Assembly: GCA_029962745.1 (NCBI GenBank)
Contig: CM057151.1
Span: 6,258,706 to 6,322,705, forward strand
DNA length: 64,000 bases
DNA from: Echinometra lucunter
Taxonomy: Eukaryota > Echinodermata > Echinoidea > Camarodonta > Echinometridae
Direction: 5' to 3'
Part shown: positions 23,677-34,750 of the stretch, in pieces
Layout: every line of letters starts with the position of its first letter
Position numbering within the stretch: position 1 is the stretch's first letter
Position numbers and translations under genes: made by a program
Notes under the pieces: generated by a model
Seen by the model: the letters and a program-made list of their open reading frames with translations, nothing else
Told to the model about the DNA's origin: nothing
Databases searched by the model: none

Positions 23677-23881
23677 GTGAGGTAGTATAGGATTCGGCGA
23701 TTCTCGATGACGGAGTACGCCAACATGACGGACGAAACGGACGATGCCGCCTTTGGCGTAACCGTAGAAGAGCTGCGACAGTTGATGGAACTCAGGAAAG
23801 GGGATGCAATCAACGAAATCAGCGCAAAATATGGGGACGTTTTAGGACTGTGCTCAAAATTAAAAACATCGCCAACACATG
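23677..23881 (+). CDS. ATP2B: PMCA exon A: end of 5' UTR, start codon, N-terminal residues 1-58
   Basis: The exon probably begins at 23677 after a T-rich tract ending in TTTATAG, and ends at 23881 before GTGAGT. The coding part starts at ATG 23707. An in-frame TAG at 23683-23685 lies inside the same exon, so 23707 is the first possible start. Its context is weak (T at -3). A second in-frame ATG at 23725 (Met7) has A at -3 and could be used by leaky scanning. The 58 complete codons are acidic at first (MTEYANMTDETDD), followed by a segment typical of PMCAs: a VEELRQLMELR helix, then an LCSKLKTSP motif at about residues 48-56. This N-terminal segment is cytosolic. The exon ends in phase 1, the split codon completing Gly59. 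The codon and CpG content of this exon stands out from the AT-rich flanks. Because the exon carries 5' UTR behind a clear acceptor, at least one upstream non-coding exon is expected. Confidence 0.93.
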
Positions 23882-25973
23882 GTGAGTTTTTTTGGAGTGA
23901 TAGGTGTAATGTAAGAAAGGCGTCATGATTTCATTTTCAAATGGATTGCCCTCTTTTGAGAATTCATGTCGTCATTCAATGTATACAGTACTTGTAAATG
24001 GGATGGAGTGTAATTTTCCTAATGGACTGTAAAATGGTGATCAAGCATCATCAATTATTCAATATGTAGTGAGATGATGAGCAAGAGCAATCTTGTTTTG
24101 GAAAAGGCAAGTGGTGTTGCTACTTTATTCCATGATTTAATGTCAATGTACAAAAATCACAATTTTTCCCACTTTACTGCTCTTTTCTCTGTGCTGAATC
24201 CATATGACATGCTATGTACATAATACGTAAAACGAACACAGATGAGTTTGTATCAGAGACTTGATTGATAGTATTGCACATGACCTTTTCATGGCTATAC
24301 ATATGAAACAAGTTGATACCATTGACAATGCTTTTTCAAAGTTCAGTTATGAAGAAGGGAGGGGGGACCAAAACATTGCTTTACTTGTTCAAAATCAATA
24401 TGTTTCAAATTTGGAAGGTATAAAATTGATTATGGAGTGTGTACACAATTAGTTTCAGTGCAAGTGTAAACTGAATGTCTGGAATGTTTAAAGTTGGACA
24501 GGTGTATTGCTTCTCCTGCTTAGAGACTTGGTGTCAGATAATTATCGGACAAGGGAGGGAGGTGGCATGGGTATATTGACTAGGTTTTAATTATATCTCA
24601 ACTTCCGTGGCGGGTAATATTTGGGCTTTAGGGTCCCAGAGTTACTCGGCAAATATTTGAACAGTATGGTAATGTTGACACATGTCTCTTCGGTTGAATG
24701 ATACAAATTGTGTTCACTTTTTCCTCATGGGATGGGAGTGTTGAGGGATGGTTGATAGTGGATTGATGGTCTTCACTCTTGCTTGAATTCAATTAAATAG
24801 TATAGTAATAGTTTGCACATTCGATAGAAATAATCAATAAGTGATATTCTTTTGCTCGTCTCCAGTATCATCCAATGTTTACACTTTATTTCGTAGCTAT
24901 AGATGTTTACCGGTATAACTCATTGATTACAGAATGAAAACTGATGTCTGCTTTCTATTTAGACAGTCAAAATAATCCAATTGTTTGAGAACGTTGTAAT
25001 GAATAGTTTGAACAATGATTCTATAACCACTTCCAAAGAACTTGTTTATCACCTTGTCATCTTTTTCCAAGACTTCTGCATAAGCCCTGATTAATGAAGT
25101 TAAATTCTACTTTCTGTTGGAGAAAGGTGTTTTAGCATGTATATCTTGAAATGTCTTGCAAGTAAATACATGTATATGGTTGCATAAGAGTAGTTTTGAA
25201 AATGGAAAACAAATGTGCCCCTCTTTTGAATACTGAAAATAGAAATAATCCTGAAGTAGAAGGCCCCCTTTTGGTTTTTAGTTGTGTAGAAACCATGTAT
25301 ACTACTGTCGAGCATTCATGGTTCTGAAAGATCATTCCAATATTCTTCCACCTTGAAGAGGGCAAAGTACTGTTTTCATGAGTTCTGTGTATATCTGTAA
25401 CATGACCATCTGTTCAATTTAATGCCCTTGTGGATCTGATGAGTACTCTTCATATCATCGTTATCACCCTAGGAGGCCTACCATCCCGTAGTTTCAAGAA
25501 TTCATTACAGAACAAGAATTCATTACAGAACATGTACGTGTAGTTAGAAACTAGAATATGTTAGAGGGAGAATGTGGATGTTTCCTGGTAGTAATATGTG
25601 TATGGGTGTTGCTTTTTGTGAGAAGGGGTTTTTTGCAGAAGTGTATCAATCAGCTATGATTGTTTATGTGACACATTTTGGGCATATCTTAAACCTTAGA
25701 TCTTAAATGTGTGACCATGAAACATGCATTTTTCCAGAGTTAATTGATTACTTCTCATATATCTGTCTTGATTTATCTTGTCGTATTTAACTGTTGCATT
25801 TAGAAAAGTCCCAAATTTGCAACTGTTTCCTGCATGGAAATGTTGTTACTTTGATGGTAAAGGAAGGCATCCTTATACATGTAGATGATGAAAGACTGTG
25901 TGAATGACATAAAATTTGAAGTGAATTTTTTTAACAAATGAGTCAAATATGTATCTTTTTATATTATTCCCAG
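23882..25973 (+). other. PMCA intron 1 (2.1 kb)
   Basis: Bounded by GTGAGT and TTCCCAG, phase 1. It contains a perfect 18-bp tandem direct repeat (CAAGAATTCATTACAGAA) at 25495-25530. No other feature is supported. Confidence 0.85.
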
Positions 25974-26159
25974 GTATCAATGGCCTTCAGTTCGATATCC
26001 AGAGGAGAACAGAATTATACGGGAAGAACCAAATTCCCCCCAAACCCCCTAAATCATTCCTGCAGCTCATGTGGGAGGCAATTCAAGATGCTACCTTGAT
26101 CATGCTTATGATTGCTGCTGTCATCTCATTGGGACTCTCATTCTTACCAAAGTCTGAAC
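25974..26159 (+). CDS. ATP2B: PMCA exon B: residues 59-121, TM1
   Basis: A 186-bp exon with acceptor TTATTCCCAG before 25974 and donor AAC/GTAAGT after 26159, phase 1 at both ends. It encodes the family motif [17 protein letters not shown] (about residues 74-90), then [12 protein letters not shown] and a hydrophobic span of about residues 98-115, which is TM1. The first residues after TM1 (LPKSEP) are extracellular. Vertebrate and fly PMCAs, as I recall them, carry LEIAA or LEVAA in this helix; here the sequence reads LMIAA, so the TM1 acidic residue is Met104. The frame continues straight into the next exon (the split codon makes Pro121). Confidence 0.95.
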
Positions 26160-28480
26160 GTAAGTCTACAAATATGCTGTGTTCATGAATAGTTCATATA
26201 TAGAATGTTTACGTATGTATTCAAATTTATGCACATTTCTCTCCTGAACCCTTGGTTACCAACTATTCAGTTCACCTGTTTTGCATAATGGCATCTGAAT
26301 AGAAGGAATCTTACTTGCATACATTAGTTGTTGCTATGTCAGACAAACTTTAGCTTTAAGTTGTCAAGGAAAACTTTTGGTTAACAAGTATACATGAATT
26401 TAGTAAACAGGGTCCATATTCATGAAACCTTCATAGACCTAGTTGTCAACTAACTGTGTCCTGTCCCCTATGTATTAAGTTGATAACTAGCTTAGTAAGG
26501 TTTCATGAATATGGGCCCTGTCTATTACTTAAAGACAATTTACCTATAGTATCATGGCTTGATGCACAAAGTCAAGAAAAAGCAAGGCAACCATTTGTAG
26601 ATCATCAGAAGTGAAGAATATGTGATTTTGTCGAAAGGTGTGATTTATCATTGTATTTATTATTAATTTGTCTCAGAATGCAAGAAAATGTTCTTGAAAT
26701 GTTATGGGGGGGAAAAGATGTGAACATACATGTACTGTCAGTAAAAGGGAAATAACAAATAATATCTAGTAGGAGTACATGCCCTGCAAAATACCGAATA
26801 ATATTTCACAAAGCCATTTTCTGTCGGTGAGAAAAAAAAAATGCCTTGTACTATAGTCATTTTTGTTATGGATATTTAATGAATTTTGAAAATATACATA
26901 ATGTCCACTATATGACATGTAGATTTAGATTTGAAATTGAATGAGTCAACTAGGAATGCACTTTTATGAATGACATAAATGTGATTTCAAATTGCAAAAT
27001 GCAATTTAGTACTACTCTCCATAAATCAAATATGTTACATTAGGTGGTAGAATGTTAGAAGTTGAGTGTTATTTTTGTTTTATTGAGTCATAACTACATT
27101 TTTCTAAATTGTTAGTGGAAACGGTCTGCACTGTTCACATTTAGGCTTGTATTTAAATTGTGACTTAGGCACAGTAGAAATCAGGAGAGTGAATTTAGTT
27201 TTAAGAATTCGCTAGTGATAAATCAATTTTAGAAAGAGTTCATTTTTTTGCAGCTGGACTGGTAAATGACTCTGTGTGAGTTATTTTCATTTTATTTTGA
27301 AATGATAGCCACACTTAATTTTGATATGCACCATAGACTTACACCATGTTATGTACTATGATCAAACGTTTACCTAACCAAGTCGTTTACCATCAAGAAT
27401 GTTGCAGTATAACCTTTGATATTTGGCTGTAAAACTTGATTTTGTTTTCTTCAGTGAATGATTAAACTTGCCAAGATTGAGTTATTGTGCCAATTAAACA
27501 CCTCCTACAGGCCGTGTTATTTTAGATGCATCATTTGTAATGTGCTTATATCACTTTACATGTAAAAAGGTAGAAGAAGATGTAAGTCTCACCCAAAGAT
27601 TGATGAACTAGTTTATTGAGGTGCTGCCAAAAAGAATAGATTAGGTGCCTTGGATTTCTTGTCGCATTGATCGTCAGATTGCAATCAATCGTGACCAAAT
27701 ATCCTCTAGCCCAAAGAAAAGGAGACAACTACATAGGTCATGTATTAGACTCCTCTGGCTTCAGTCCCACAAATAGTCTTGTGTGTAGGTCAGGCGTGAG
27801 TCAGTGATAACATGATATCCCCTTGGCTTGCTGGTATGCAGGGAGGGTGTTGGATGCTGGAAGATTTATCAATCACTGGTCGCTTACAAGTGATGGCATC
27901 TTGAAAGTAACACGCTCCTATCAGCTTACTATTGAAGAAGAAATAATCAGCAGACATAATCACTGTATACCCTGAAGAGAATTCTCAGTTCTACTCACAA
28001 TCTCTTTTTAGAATTAAGCAGGTTTCTTGGCACTAGGATGGAGAGAGGCTTGAAACAATGGACTGTTTCATTTAAGTTTAGATGAACACTTGTAGTGTTT
28101 GAATTTATTGTTGCTTATAGTTTATTGATTGACATAATCTGATTGTAATCATTTTTATTTTTTTGAATTTGTAAAAATGAGGTAATGGAGAAGAATATGT
28201 TTCAAAGACACACTGCAAATAATTGCTGCTTTAAGTGATAGGATTTTTTTTTTATCAGATCTCCTTAGAAGTACATATTTCATGTTCAGTTGACTACTGA
28301 TGTTTAGACTGGTAGTCGCTCTCGATAATCACCATGCGGAGGTTGAGCTCTTAACATATTTAGAGGAGAATATTTTTACTCCATTCATGAAGTGCTTGAA
28401 TGTCAGGGCTTATTTATTTATTTTTTTGTTAAGATGTAATCAAGCAACCAACTATCTTTGTTGTTATTTCTCATCCCTAG
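26160..28480 (+). other. PMCA intron 2 (2.3 kb)
   Basis: Bounded by GTAAGT and ATCCCTAG, phase 1. It contains one clear foldback MITE (26408-26520). The rest is AT-rich and shows no exon-like sequence. Confidence 0.85.
26408..26520. mobile_element. 113-bp foldback MITE
   Basis: The ends CAGGGTCCATATTCATG and CATGAATATGGGCCCTG are inverted copies with one mismatch, and the arms continue inward (AAACCTTCATAGACCTAGTT against TAACTAGCTTAGTAAGGTTT). The whole unit can fold into one hairpin. Flanking 8-mers do not match well, so the superfamily is uncertain, although the CAGGG ends resemble hAT elements. Confidence 0.8.
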
Positions 28481-28711
28481 CTGAAGGAGGAGAAGCAACA
28501 GCCAGCTGGATAGAAGGAGTAGCCATCTTGGCTGCTGTACTGATTGTTGTCCTGGTAACAGCATTCAACGACTGGTCTAAGGAGCGCCAGTTCCGAGGGT
28601 TGCAGAACAAGCTGGAGTCTGAGCATACAATAGCTGTGATTCGAGCAGGAGACGTCGCACAAACAGTAGTCCAGGATATAGTAGTAGGGGATGTATGTCT
28701 AGTTAAATATG
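28481..28711 (+). CDS. ATP2B: PMCA exon C: residues 122-198, TM2 and start of actuator domain
   Basis: A 231-bp exon between acceptor CATCCCTAG (before 28481) and donor ATG/GTAAGA (after 28711), phase 1 at both ends. It opens with a short acidic or small-residue stretch (EGGEATAS) that completes the extracellular TM1-TM2 loop. TM2 follows at about residues 131-149, continuing into the highly conserved [16 protein letters not shown] motif (about 147-162). This is the hallmark junction between TM2 and the cytosolic actuator domain. The rest ([25 protein letters not shown]) is the first actuator beta-structure including the IVVGD element. The open frame runs through the surrounding intron on both sides by chance, so the exon limits rest on splice sites and family alignment. 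The TM1-TM2 loop is about 15 residues, clearly shorter than in vertebrate PMCAs. Confidence 0.95.
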
Positions 28712-29949
28712 GTAAGATCATTGTTATCTTTTCTACCATGTACCATGGTATCTCTGTTTCTTGGAGATGCATTGTACTGGTATTAGCTTATTTAGGTTAT
28801 TGTTTGGTGCATTGGGTCTCTAATGCAAGTATGATTCTAATATTTCTGAACAGCCATCCACACACTGCTTCAGTTTTACAGTTTCAAATTGTAGAATATA
28901 TTTTCTGATTATTTTTGTTTTCAAGGAGATAATACAGAACAAAAGAAGAATAAAGAGAAATGTAAAAGAAAGTGTTAGGAAATGGAGGAAATTTAGAGGC
29001 TTTGTCAAAAGAAAGAAAAGATATAAATATGAATTGTTAAGAAAAAAGAGAAAGAGGGATGGCAGGTGCGGAACTTTTGAGTCAGAATTGTCCCAAACTT
29101 GATACTTATAGAGCAAAATAAGAAAGACTAGACAAAAGTATACACCTACAAGTAATATATAGAAGTGATTGGCAGCCTAGAGCAATGATTTTGACACATT
29201 TCGCAGGTATCTAGATCCATTTCAGACACTGATGTCCTATCATGAATCTCAAGTGTAGGCGTATTGATTTTACCATCTTGCTAATACATTGAGTAATGTT
29301 CAATGACATTTAAATCGCATCCGTGTGGGATAGATCAATATGACATTCATGAAAAAATTTTAGCAGAAATATCTGCACAGCAGCTGGTTTCATTATTCTT
29401 GATGGGTGATTTTCAAATGTATAATTTTACCCTCCATTTTTCCCTGCAAGGTGTGGGAATTCTAGGGCATGAATAGAATGTGATCCACTAAGCAGCTGCA
29501 TCTCCCAGGGAATGATAAACACAGCTTTGCTCATTTTTCAAAAGCAAATTGACCTTAAAACAGTGATAAAAAGAATGACATTTAAAAGCACCATGGTAAT
29601 GGTGTTTGTGTTTTGTATGATAGTGGTGAAGTTATTATCAGTACTCTAGAAAGTGAAGATTGTCTTAACAGGATGTGGAGTTAATGGTGGTTGTACTTGT
29701 GGTTATGGTGATAACTGTATTTTTGGTTGGTAACAGGATTTATAATGCTGATGCACTGCAGTAAATGGAGTACTAATGAGTGTACTTTCTAGAGTTTGTA
29801 TGAATTTAAATATTGACCTCCTGTGGAAGAGTGATAGTTTGGCATCTTGGCATAATACACCTTCATACATACTCAAGATGACATTTTATAAGCACCGTTT
29901 TGCGGTCAGTTACTGATTGTCTTAATCTTGTTCACCCTTCATTTCCCAG
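28712..29949 (+). other. PMCA intron 3 (1.2 kb)
   Basis: Bounded by GTAAGA and TTTCCCAG, phase 1. A purine-rich stretch (about 28920-29060) gives long chance frames on the minus strand. No repeat family or exon recognised. Confidence 0.85.
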
Positions 29950-30075
29950 GTGACCTTTTACCTGCCGATGGGGTCATCATTCAGAGCAATGACCTCAAGT
30001 TGGATGAGAGTTCACTCACTGGTGAATCAGATGCCATCAAGAAGGGTGTCGATAGGGATCCCATGCTCCTCTCTG
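29950..30075 (+). CDS. ATP2B: PMCA exon D: residues 199-240, actuator domain with TGES
   Basis: A 126-bp exon between acceptor CATTTCCCAG (before 29950) and donor CTG/GTAAGC (after 30075), phase 1 at both ends. It encodes [20 protein letters not shown], then [12 protein letters not shown] and [13 protein letters not shown] (about 202-205) and TGES (221-224) are P-type ATPase signatures; in the family the TGES glutamate (here Glu223) positions the water that removes the phosphoryl group from the catalytic aspartate. The [11 protein letters not shown] form and the DPMLLSG ending are specific to P2B pumps rather than SERCA. Skipping this exon would keep frame but delete the dephosphorylation loop. 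Confidence 0.96.
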
Positions 30076-30716
30076 GTAAGCCCTGTGTTATTTTATTCCA
30101 TCCTATATCTCTGTATGTTTAGCTGTACTTATCTTAAAGTTCTATGTATGTCTGTCTGCCTACCTATGTCTTTGTCTCTCTTTCTCTCTGTTCTCTGATT
30201 GTCTTTAAACCTGTTTTTCTGTCTCTTTTTATGATTCCTTTATGTGTGCCTGCCCACCCGTCTATCTCTCTTTTCTGTATGTCAGTCCATCTGTGTGTGT
30301 ATGCTGCTGATCTCTGCACCTGTTTATCTTTTATATGTTTGAAATATATGTATGAATGAGTGCCACATTTTATTTTTGACAAGAAAATGAGCAAGGAGAT
30401 TTTATTATTCATTGATTTGTTGTCTGTCATTATATTTCATCATCTTTCTATGTTGTATCACCTCTCTTACCTCAAGATGTGATGTCTCTTCATATTGTGA
30501 CATAATGTATATTGCTGTTATTGGCCATATTTAGTCCTTGTGCAGTCTCTTTTGCTTATACCTGAGAATGAACTGCATCAACCTTTTATATTGCAAATTT
30601 GCAATGATTTTGTATTATCTGACCATATTCTTTAACTAAATGTATTTTCTCAGTGTTTATAGCATACCTGACAATTAGCCAACATCATTGTTTCTGCCTG
30701 TCCATCCCTTCCTCCT

Positions 30717-30861
<145 letters not shown>

Positions 30862-32811
30862 ACCTGTATTTTTAGTAGTTCCTCATCATAGGGAAAAATG
30901 TAGAACTTCTATTATATACACTCCATAATGTCTCCCAGACATTAAACACATGATACTCTTGATATGTTTGGAGTGTCAGGTCTACTGTCTCCTGCTCTCT
31001 ATTGTTTGTTTCTCTTGTCTCTCTTTATGAATGTGTATCATAGTTAGGTTACAGTGGATGATTAATTCATTCTTTCATTAGTCACATACATGTACTGTAC
31101 TCCTTATATAGTGTGTGTGCAATGCCGGTCTGTATTTTAAAGTGAATATTTTTTACATTACTGATTTATGCCCAAGCAGTGTGTGATCACTGGCATCTTC
31201 ACATCTTACTGAGATATCATGCCCAGGTGTCTCCAGAAACAAACTTCTTTCCTATTGAAATGAACCAAATTCTCCATATCTCCCTTTTTTGTTGGTTGCT
31301 CATCACATGATGTGATACATTAGTAGGTTTTTAGAGTAAAGATGAAATCTAGGATTTTCAGGAAAAGAGATCACATGTCATAATCATCAAAGGAAAGATT
31401 AGACTCTCTCAAACTTTTGACCTGACATGTCACTCGATATTTGATGGCCTTTCATTTTGAAGGTGCACATATAAGTTATATAGAATGAAATGGCATATTT
31501 CTCTCTCATAAGTCTTACTGAAATTTTGATCATCTCATATTACACATTTCTGTTTCACGAGATGACATGATGACAAGAGATATGAAAGTACCCTCCATTG
31601 CAAGATTGAATAATACATAAGATGGTTGTAATCAGATAGGATTCCAGGCCCTTTGGACTGTCATGTTTTTCCCTCTCTGGAACCTAATCTCATCCTCATT
31701 GAATGGCTTCTTTAATTCTTAGGCATAACTCTTGCCAGGATCCTGGAAAACATTCATCTTTAATACACGCTGCTGTCTTTCAGCTGAGCATTCAGGTGGA
31801 TTAAGGCCATATATACCTTCCCTCTTAGTAATCAAAGAGGTTTAATTTTGCAGTGATTTGCAAGTGATTATGATGGTAGTTATTGTAATGAGAAAATTTA
31901 AGTCCCATGTGTAAGAAATACTGTCAGTCAGAAGATGGAATTGTCTTGTTGGGAGATGAACCTTTCCTGAGGACGATACCCAATGTATGTCTCAGTTGTG
32001 AATGGAAGTGATATCTTCCATATTCAAATCAAATGAAGGGTAGAGAAAAGTTTTAAGAGGGTGTGGAATGGGAAGCAAGAAGAGTAGAGGATTCAGAGTA
32101 TAAAGTTTAGTAGAATCTTTGAAGGAATAAGAGCAATTTCAACAGCACTGCATCACTCCTTCACACAAGGGATGCCCGCAGGACACGGGTTGGATTCTCC
32201 CACGAATGTGGCACATCCCCAATCCATTGGCTAATGTTCCAGGCATTAATGTTTAATGATATCATCAGACATTTATCAATGGCTTTGAATAAATGTAACC
32301 TAATGATGATGATCAAAACCTACCATCTTCTCTCAATCACAATATTCATGTATGCAGTCTGCATGAGTCATGCCATTGAGGGAAACATCAAGAGAATGAT
32401 GGGGGAAAGATGATCCCTCCTAGACGTGATGTCTGAGATTTCTAAACGATAACATGAATGGTCTCATTAATTCTCTATGAATCAAACGGAACCCACCACC
32501 TGGAGCCTTTTTGTTCAGATGAACCGGTCTTTAAAGTTATTCTGCACTTTTGAGAAAGGAGCTGAAAGAAATCCATCTCTAGTGTGACAGTTGTTTGGTC
32601 CAGTAACTTCCAAAGTGTTGTAGCACATTATATACTTTTGAAATTCTCTATTACATTCTCATGGCCCATGAAAATACACTACGCTTCATGATTCGAGAGC
32701 ATCCTTTTACATGATTTTAATGCTGCTTTTCTACTTGCAAATCAGAAAAAAGAAAGAAGAGAAAGCCTGGTGCTTGGCTTTATGATTTTCCAAGAAGTTG
32801 TGTGAAATTCA

Positions 32812-33896
32812 GGGCGCGACAAACCTGCTTGCCTGCTTGCCCAGGGTAAGTAAAAATCACGAGCGGGCAAGCAAATGTCAAACTCACTTGCCCGATTGGG
32901 CAAGTGGTGATTTTATACCAAATCAAATTAGCCTACAGGAAGGTGACAGAAATCACAATTTCCCCCATAATCTCAAACACGGCGAAAACCTGAGAAATGG
33001 AAGTAAGATTACCATGATTTATCGCTAAGCTTATGTTTACTTATTGTCCGAAAACGGTCTGTGAAGGCTGTATTGAAAACGAAAACACGCTAATTCGCCG
33101 CGAGGTGTCACATTCTGCTAGATCCCAAAGTGACTCGACCACACAAGACTGGCACTTTTGCAAAATGGGTAACCATTAAAAAAAATGAAGAGAAAAATCC
33201 TTCTACACAACTGGCAAAATATCGGTAAAATTCACATCTCACACCTATGAAATGCCCTTCCAATGTCCATATTTTCTTTAAAGTGGTTTAATTTGGTTAT
33301 TTACTAACAATGAAAAGAGATATTAGCAGTTCCTTCTTGGATCAGAAAGATCGTGTTTTGAATGATACTGTCATTACCGTGTAATATTTAGTACATTCCC
33401 ACGTATGTGTTTTCATGTTTGTTGATGTACTAGACATCACACGGTACCATTAAAAACTCGATCTTTCTGAGCCAAGAAGGAATTGATAATTTCTTTCTTT
33501 ATTTTAAGTAAACAACCAAATTAAATCATGGACATTGGAAGGATATTTCATAGCTGTAAGACATGAATTTTAACAATATTTTGGCAGTTGTGTAGAAGGA
33601 TTTTTACCTTTTTTTTTTTTTTTTGTCTAACATTATTCTATTTCTAGATCTACAATATAATTTTAAACAGTTAAAGGAAACTGCCTTTTTTTCCTATACG
33701 GTCTTTAAACATTTTGCAAAAAAACTTAAATGACTATTAGCCCTATTTAAAATGATATTTACTACTGGAAAAAAATAGATAAAAACAAGGGAAATGAAAA
33801 GAAAATTTGGGCAAGTTGTTCTTCCTTCCGGGCAACCAAATATTTTTTTCACTTGCCCAGTCGGGCAAGTGAAGAAAAACTTTTTTGTAGAGGCCT
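32812..33896. mobile_element. hAT-like non-autonomous element of about 1.1 kb
   Basis: The 8-bp direct repeat GAAATTCA flanks it (32804-32811 and 33897-33904). The ends GGGCGCGACAA and TTGTAGAGGCC are imperfect inverted copies. Just inside each end lies a palindromic ACTTGCCC..GGGCAAGT block (32882-32906 region and 33850-33872). Its base use, with more CG than its surroundings at the left end, differs from the intron. If the element is read instead as CAGGGC...GGCCTG, the 8-bp duplication is imperfect, so the exact ends are uncertain. No transposase frame was seen. Confidence 0.6.
33190..33607. mobile_element. Long hairpin (arms about 190 bp) inside the hAT-like element
   Basis: AAATCCTTCTACACAACTGGC near 33197 is mirrored by GCAGTTGTGTAGAAGGATTT near 33583. 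The match continues through CCTTCCAATGTCCAT, TTAATTTGGTT and TTCCTTCTTGGATCAGAAAGAT, each with its inverse on the right, to a small loop near 33400. Arms look about four-fifths identical. It could be the core of the host element or a second foldback inserted into it. Confidence 0.85.
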
Positions 33897-34591
33897 GAAA
33901 TTCATAAATAATTTACTTGACTGTGACTAAATGAAGTTGCATGAATTGATTAAAAGATTGATAATGTGACTCATGATGTGAATACAGAGACATGATTAAA
34001 ATTCAACAGGTTCAAATTTCCCATTTGAATGTAGGCCTTTGATTGCAAAACTGGCAGGTGCAACAACACTGTTTGTCCAAATATGGGTTGGAAGTACAAG
34101 CTGTGCTGAAGAAGGTTTTTAGAAAGTTGTCATCATATCCTTCTAGTTATAATTAAATGCTGCTGGAGGAATTTGCATAATAATCTAATGGGGATATGAC
34201 TGGCTTGAGGGCAATGGGGTGTGAGGGTGAGGGTCTGATGTCCTGGCTGATTTCTTCTTGTGGCTATGTTTTGAGAGGGTTGGAGAAGACACGTTGGCTT
34301 GTATCTAGTAGCATGATTCATCAGACATTTCACTGAGTCATCCCAAACTTTATTCATGTGCTTGTAAGGAGACATCACCATTCACTACATGGTTTGACTG
34401 AATCATTGGCACTCCCTCCCATTTTAGTCGATACCTAACCCTATCCAGATATTTGATAGTGCAAAGAGGAAAAGTCAGCCCAGTCTTTTTTGTTTGAGTG
34501 ATGAATGGCTGTCATAGAACGTGTGTCATTGATAACGGCAGTGTAGGAAGAATAGTAGCTGCACCCTTTCCTTCAAGATAATGGCTGGAAT

Positions 34592-34750
34592 TCACAAAAG
34601 AGGTTTAAACCACACTCTGTAAGCATATTAAAATAAGTGTAAATTGGCCCGTATTTAGCATGCACACACTTAAAAAAAACCAAATCAATGGACCGGATTC
34701 TGTGTGCACAGTATGCTTAGAAAACCCAAGAGAGGGTTTAAACCACCCCA
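34592..34750. mobile_element. Degenerate inverted-repeat element with GTTTAAAC ends
   Basis: GGTTTAAACCACACTCT at about 34602 and GAGAGGGTTTAAACC near 34731 are related in inverted form, and TAAGCATA (34620) pairs with TATGCTTA near 34713. The end sequence resembles the CACAAAGGTGGTTTAAA start of the element at 42719-43045, so both may belong to one family. Confidence 0.45.

Noticed and set aside
28464..28772. Minus-strand frames opposite exon C
   Set aside because: Antisense shadow of a real exon.
28300..28908. A continuous 202-codon frame taken as one gene
   Set aside because: Only 28481-28711 is exon; the flanks are intron read-through, shown by splice sites and the abrupt end of PMCA similarity.
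32150..32220. A second tRNA-like SINE (GGGTTGGATTCTCCC resembles a B box)
   Set aside because: No A box at the right distance.
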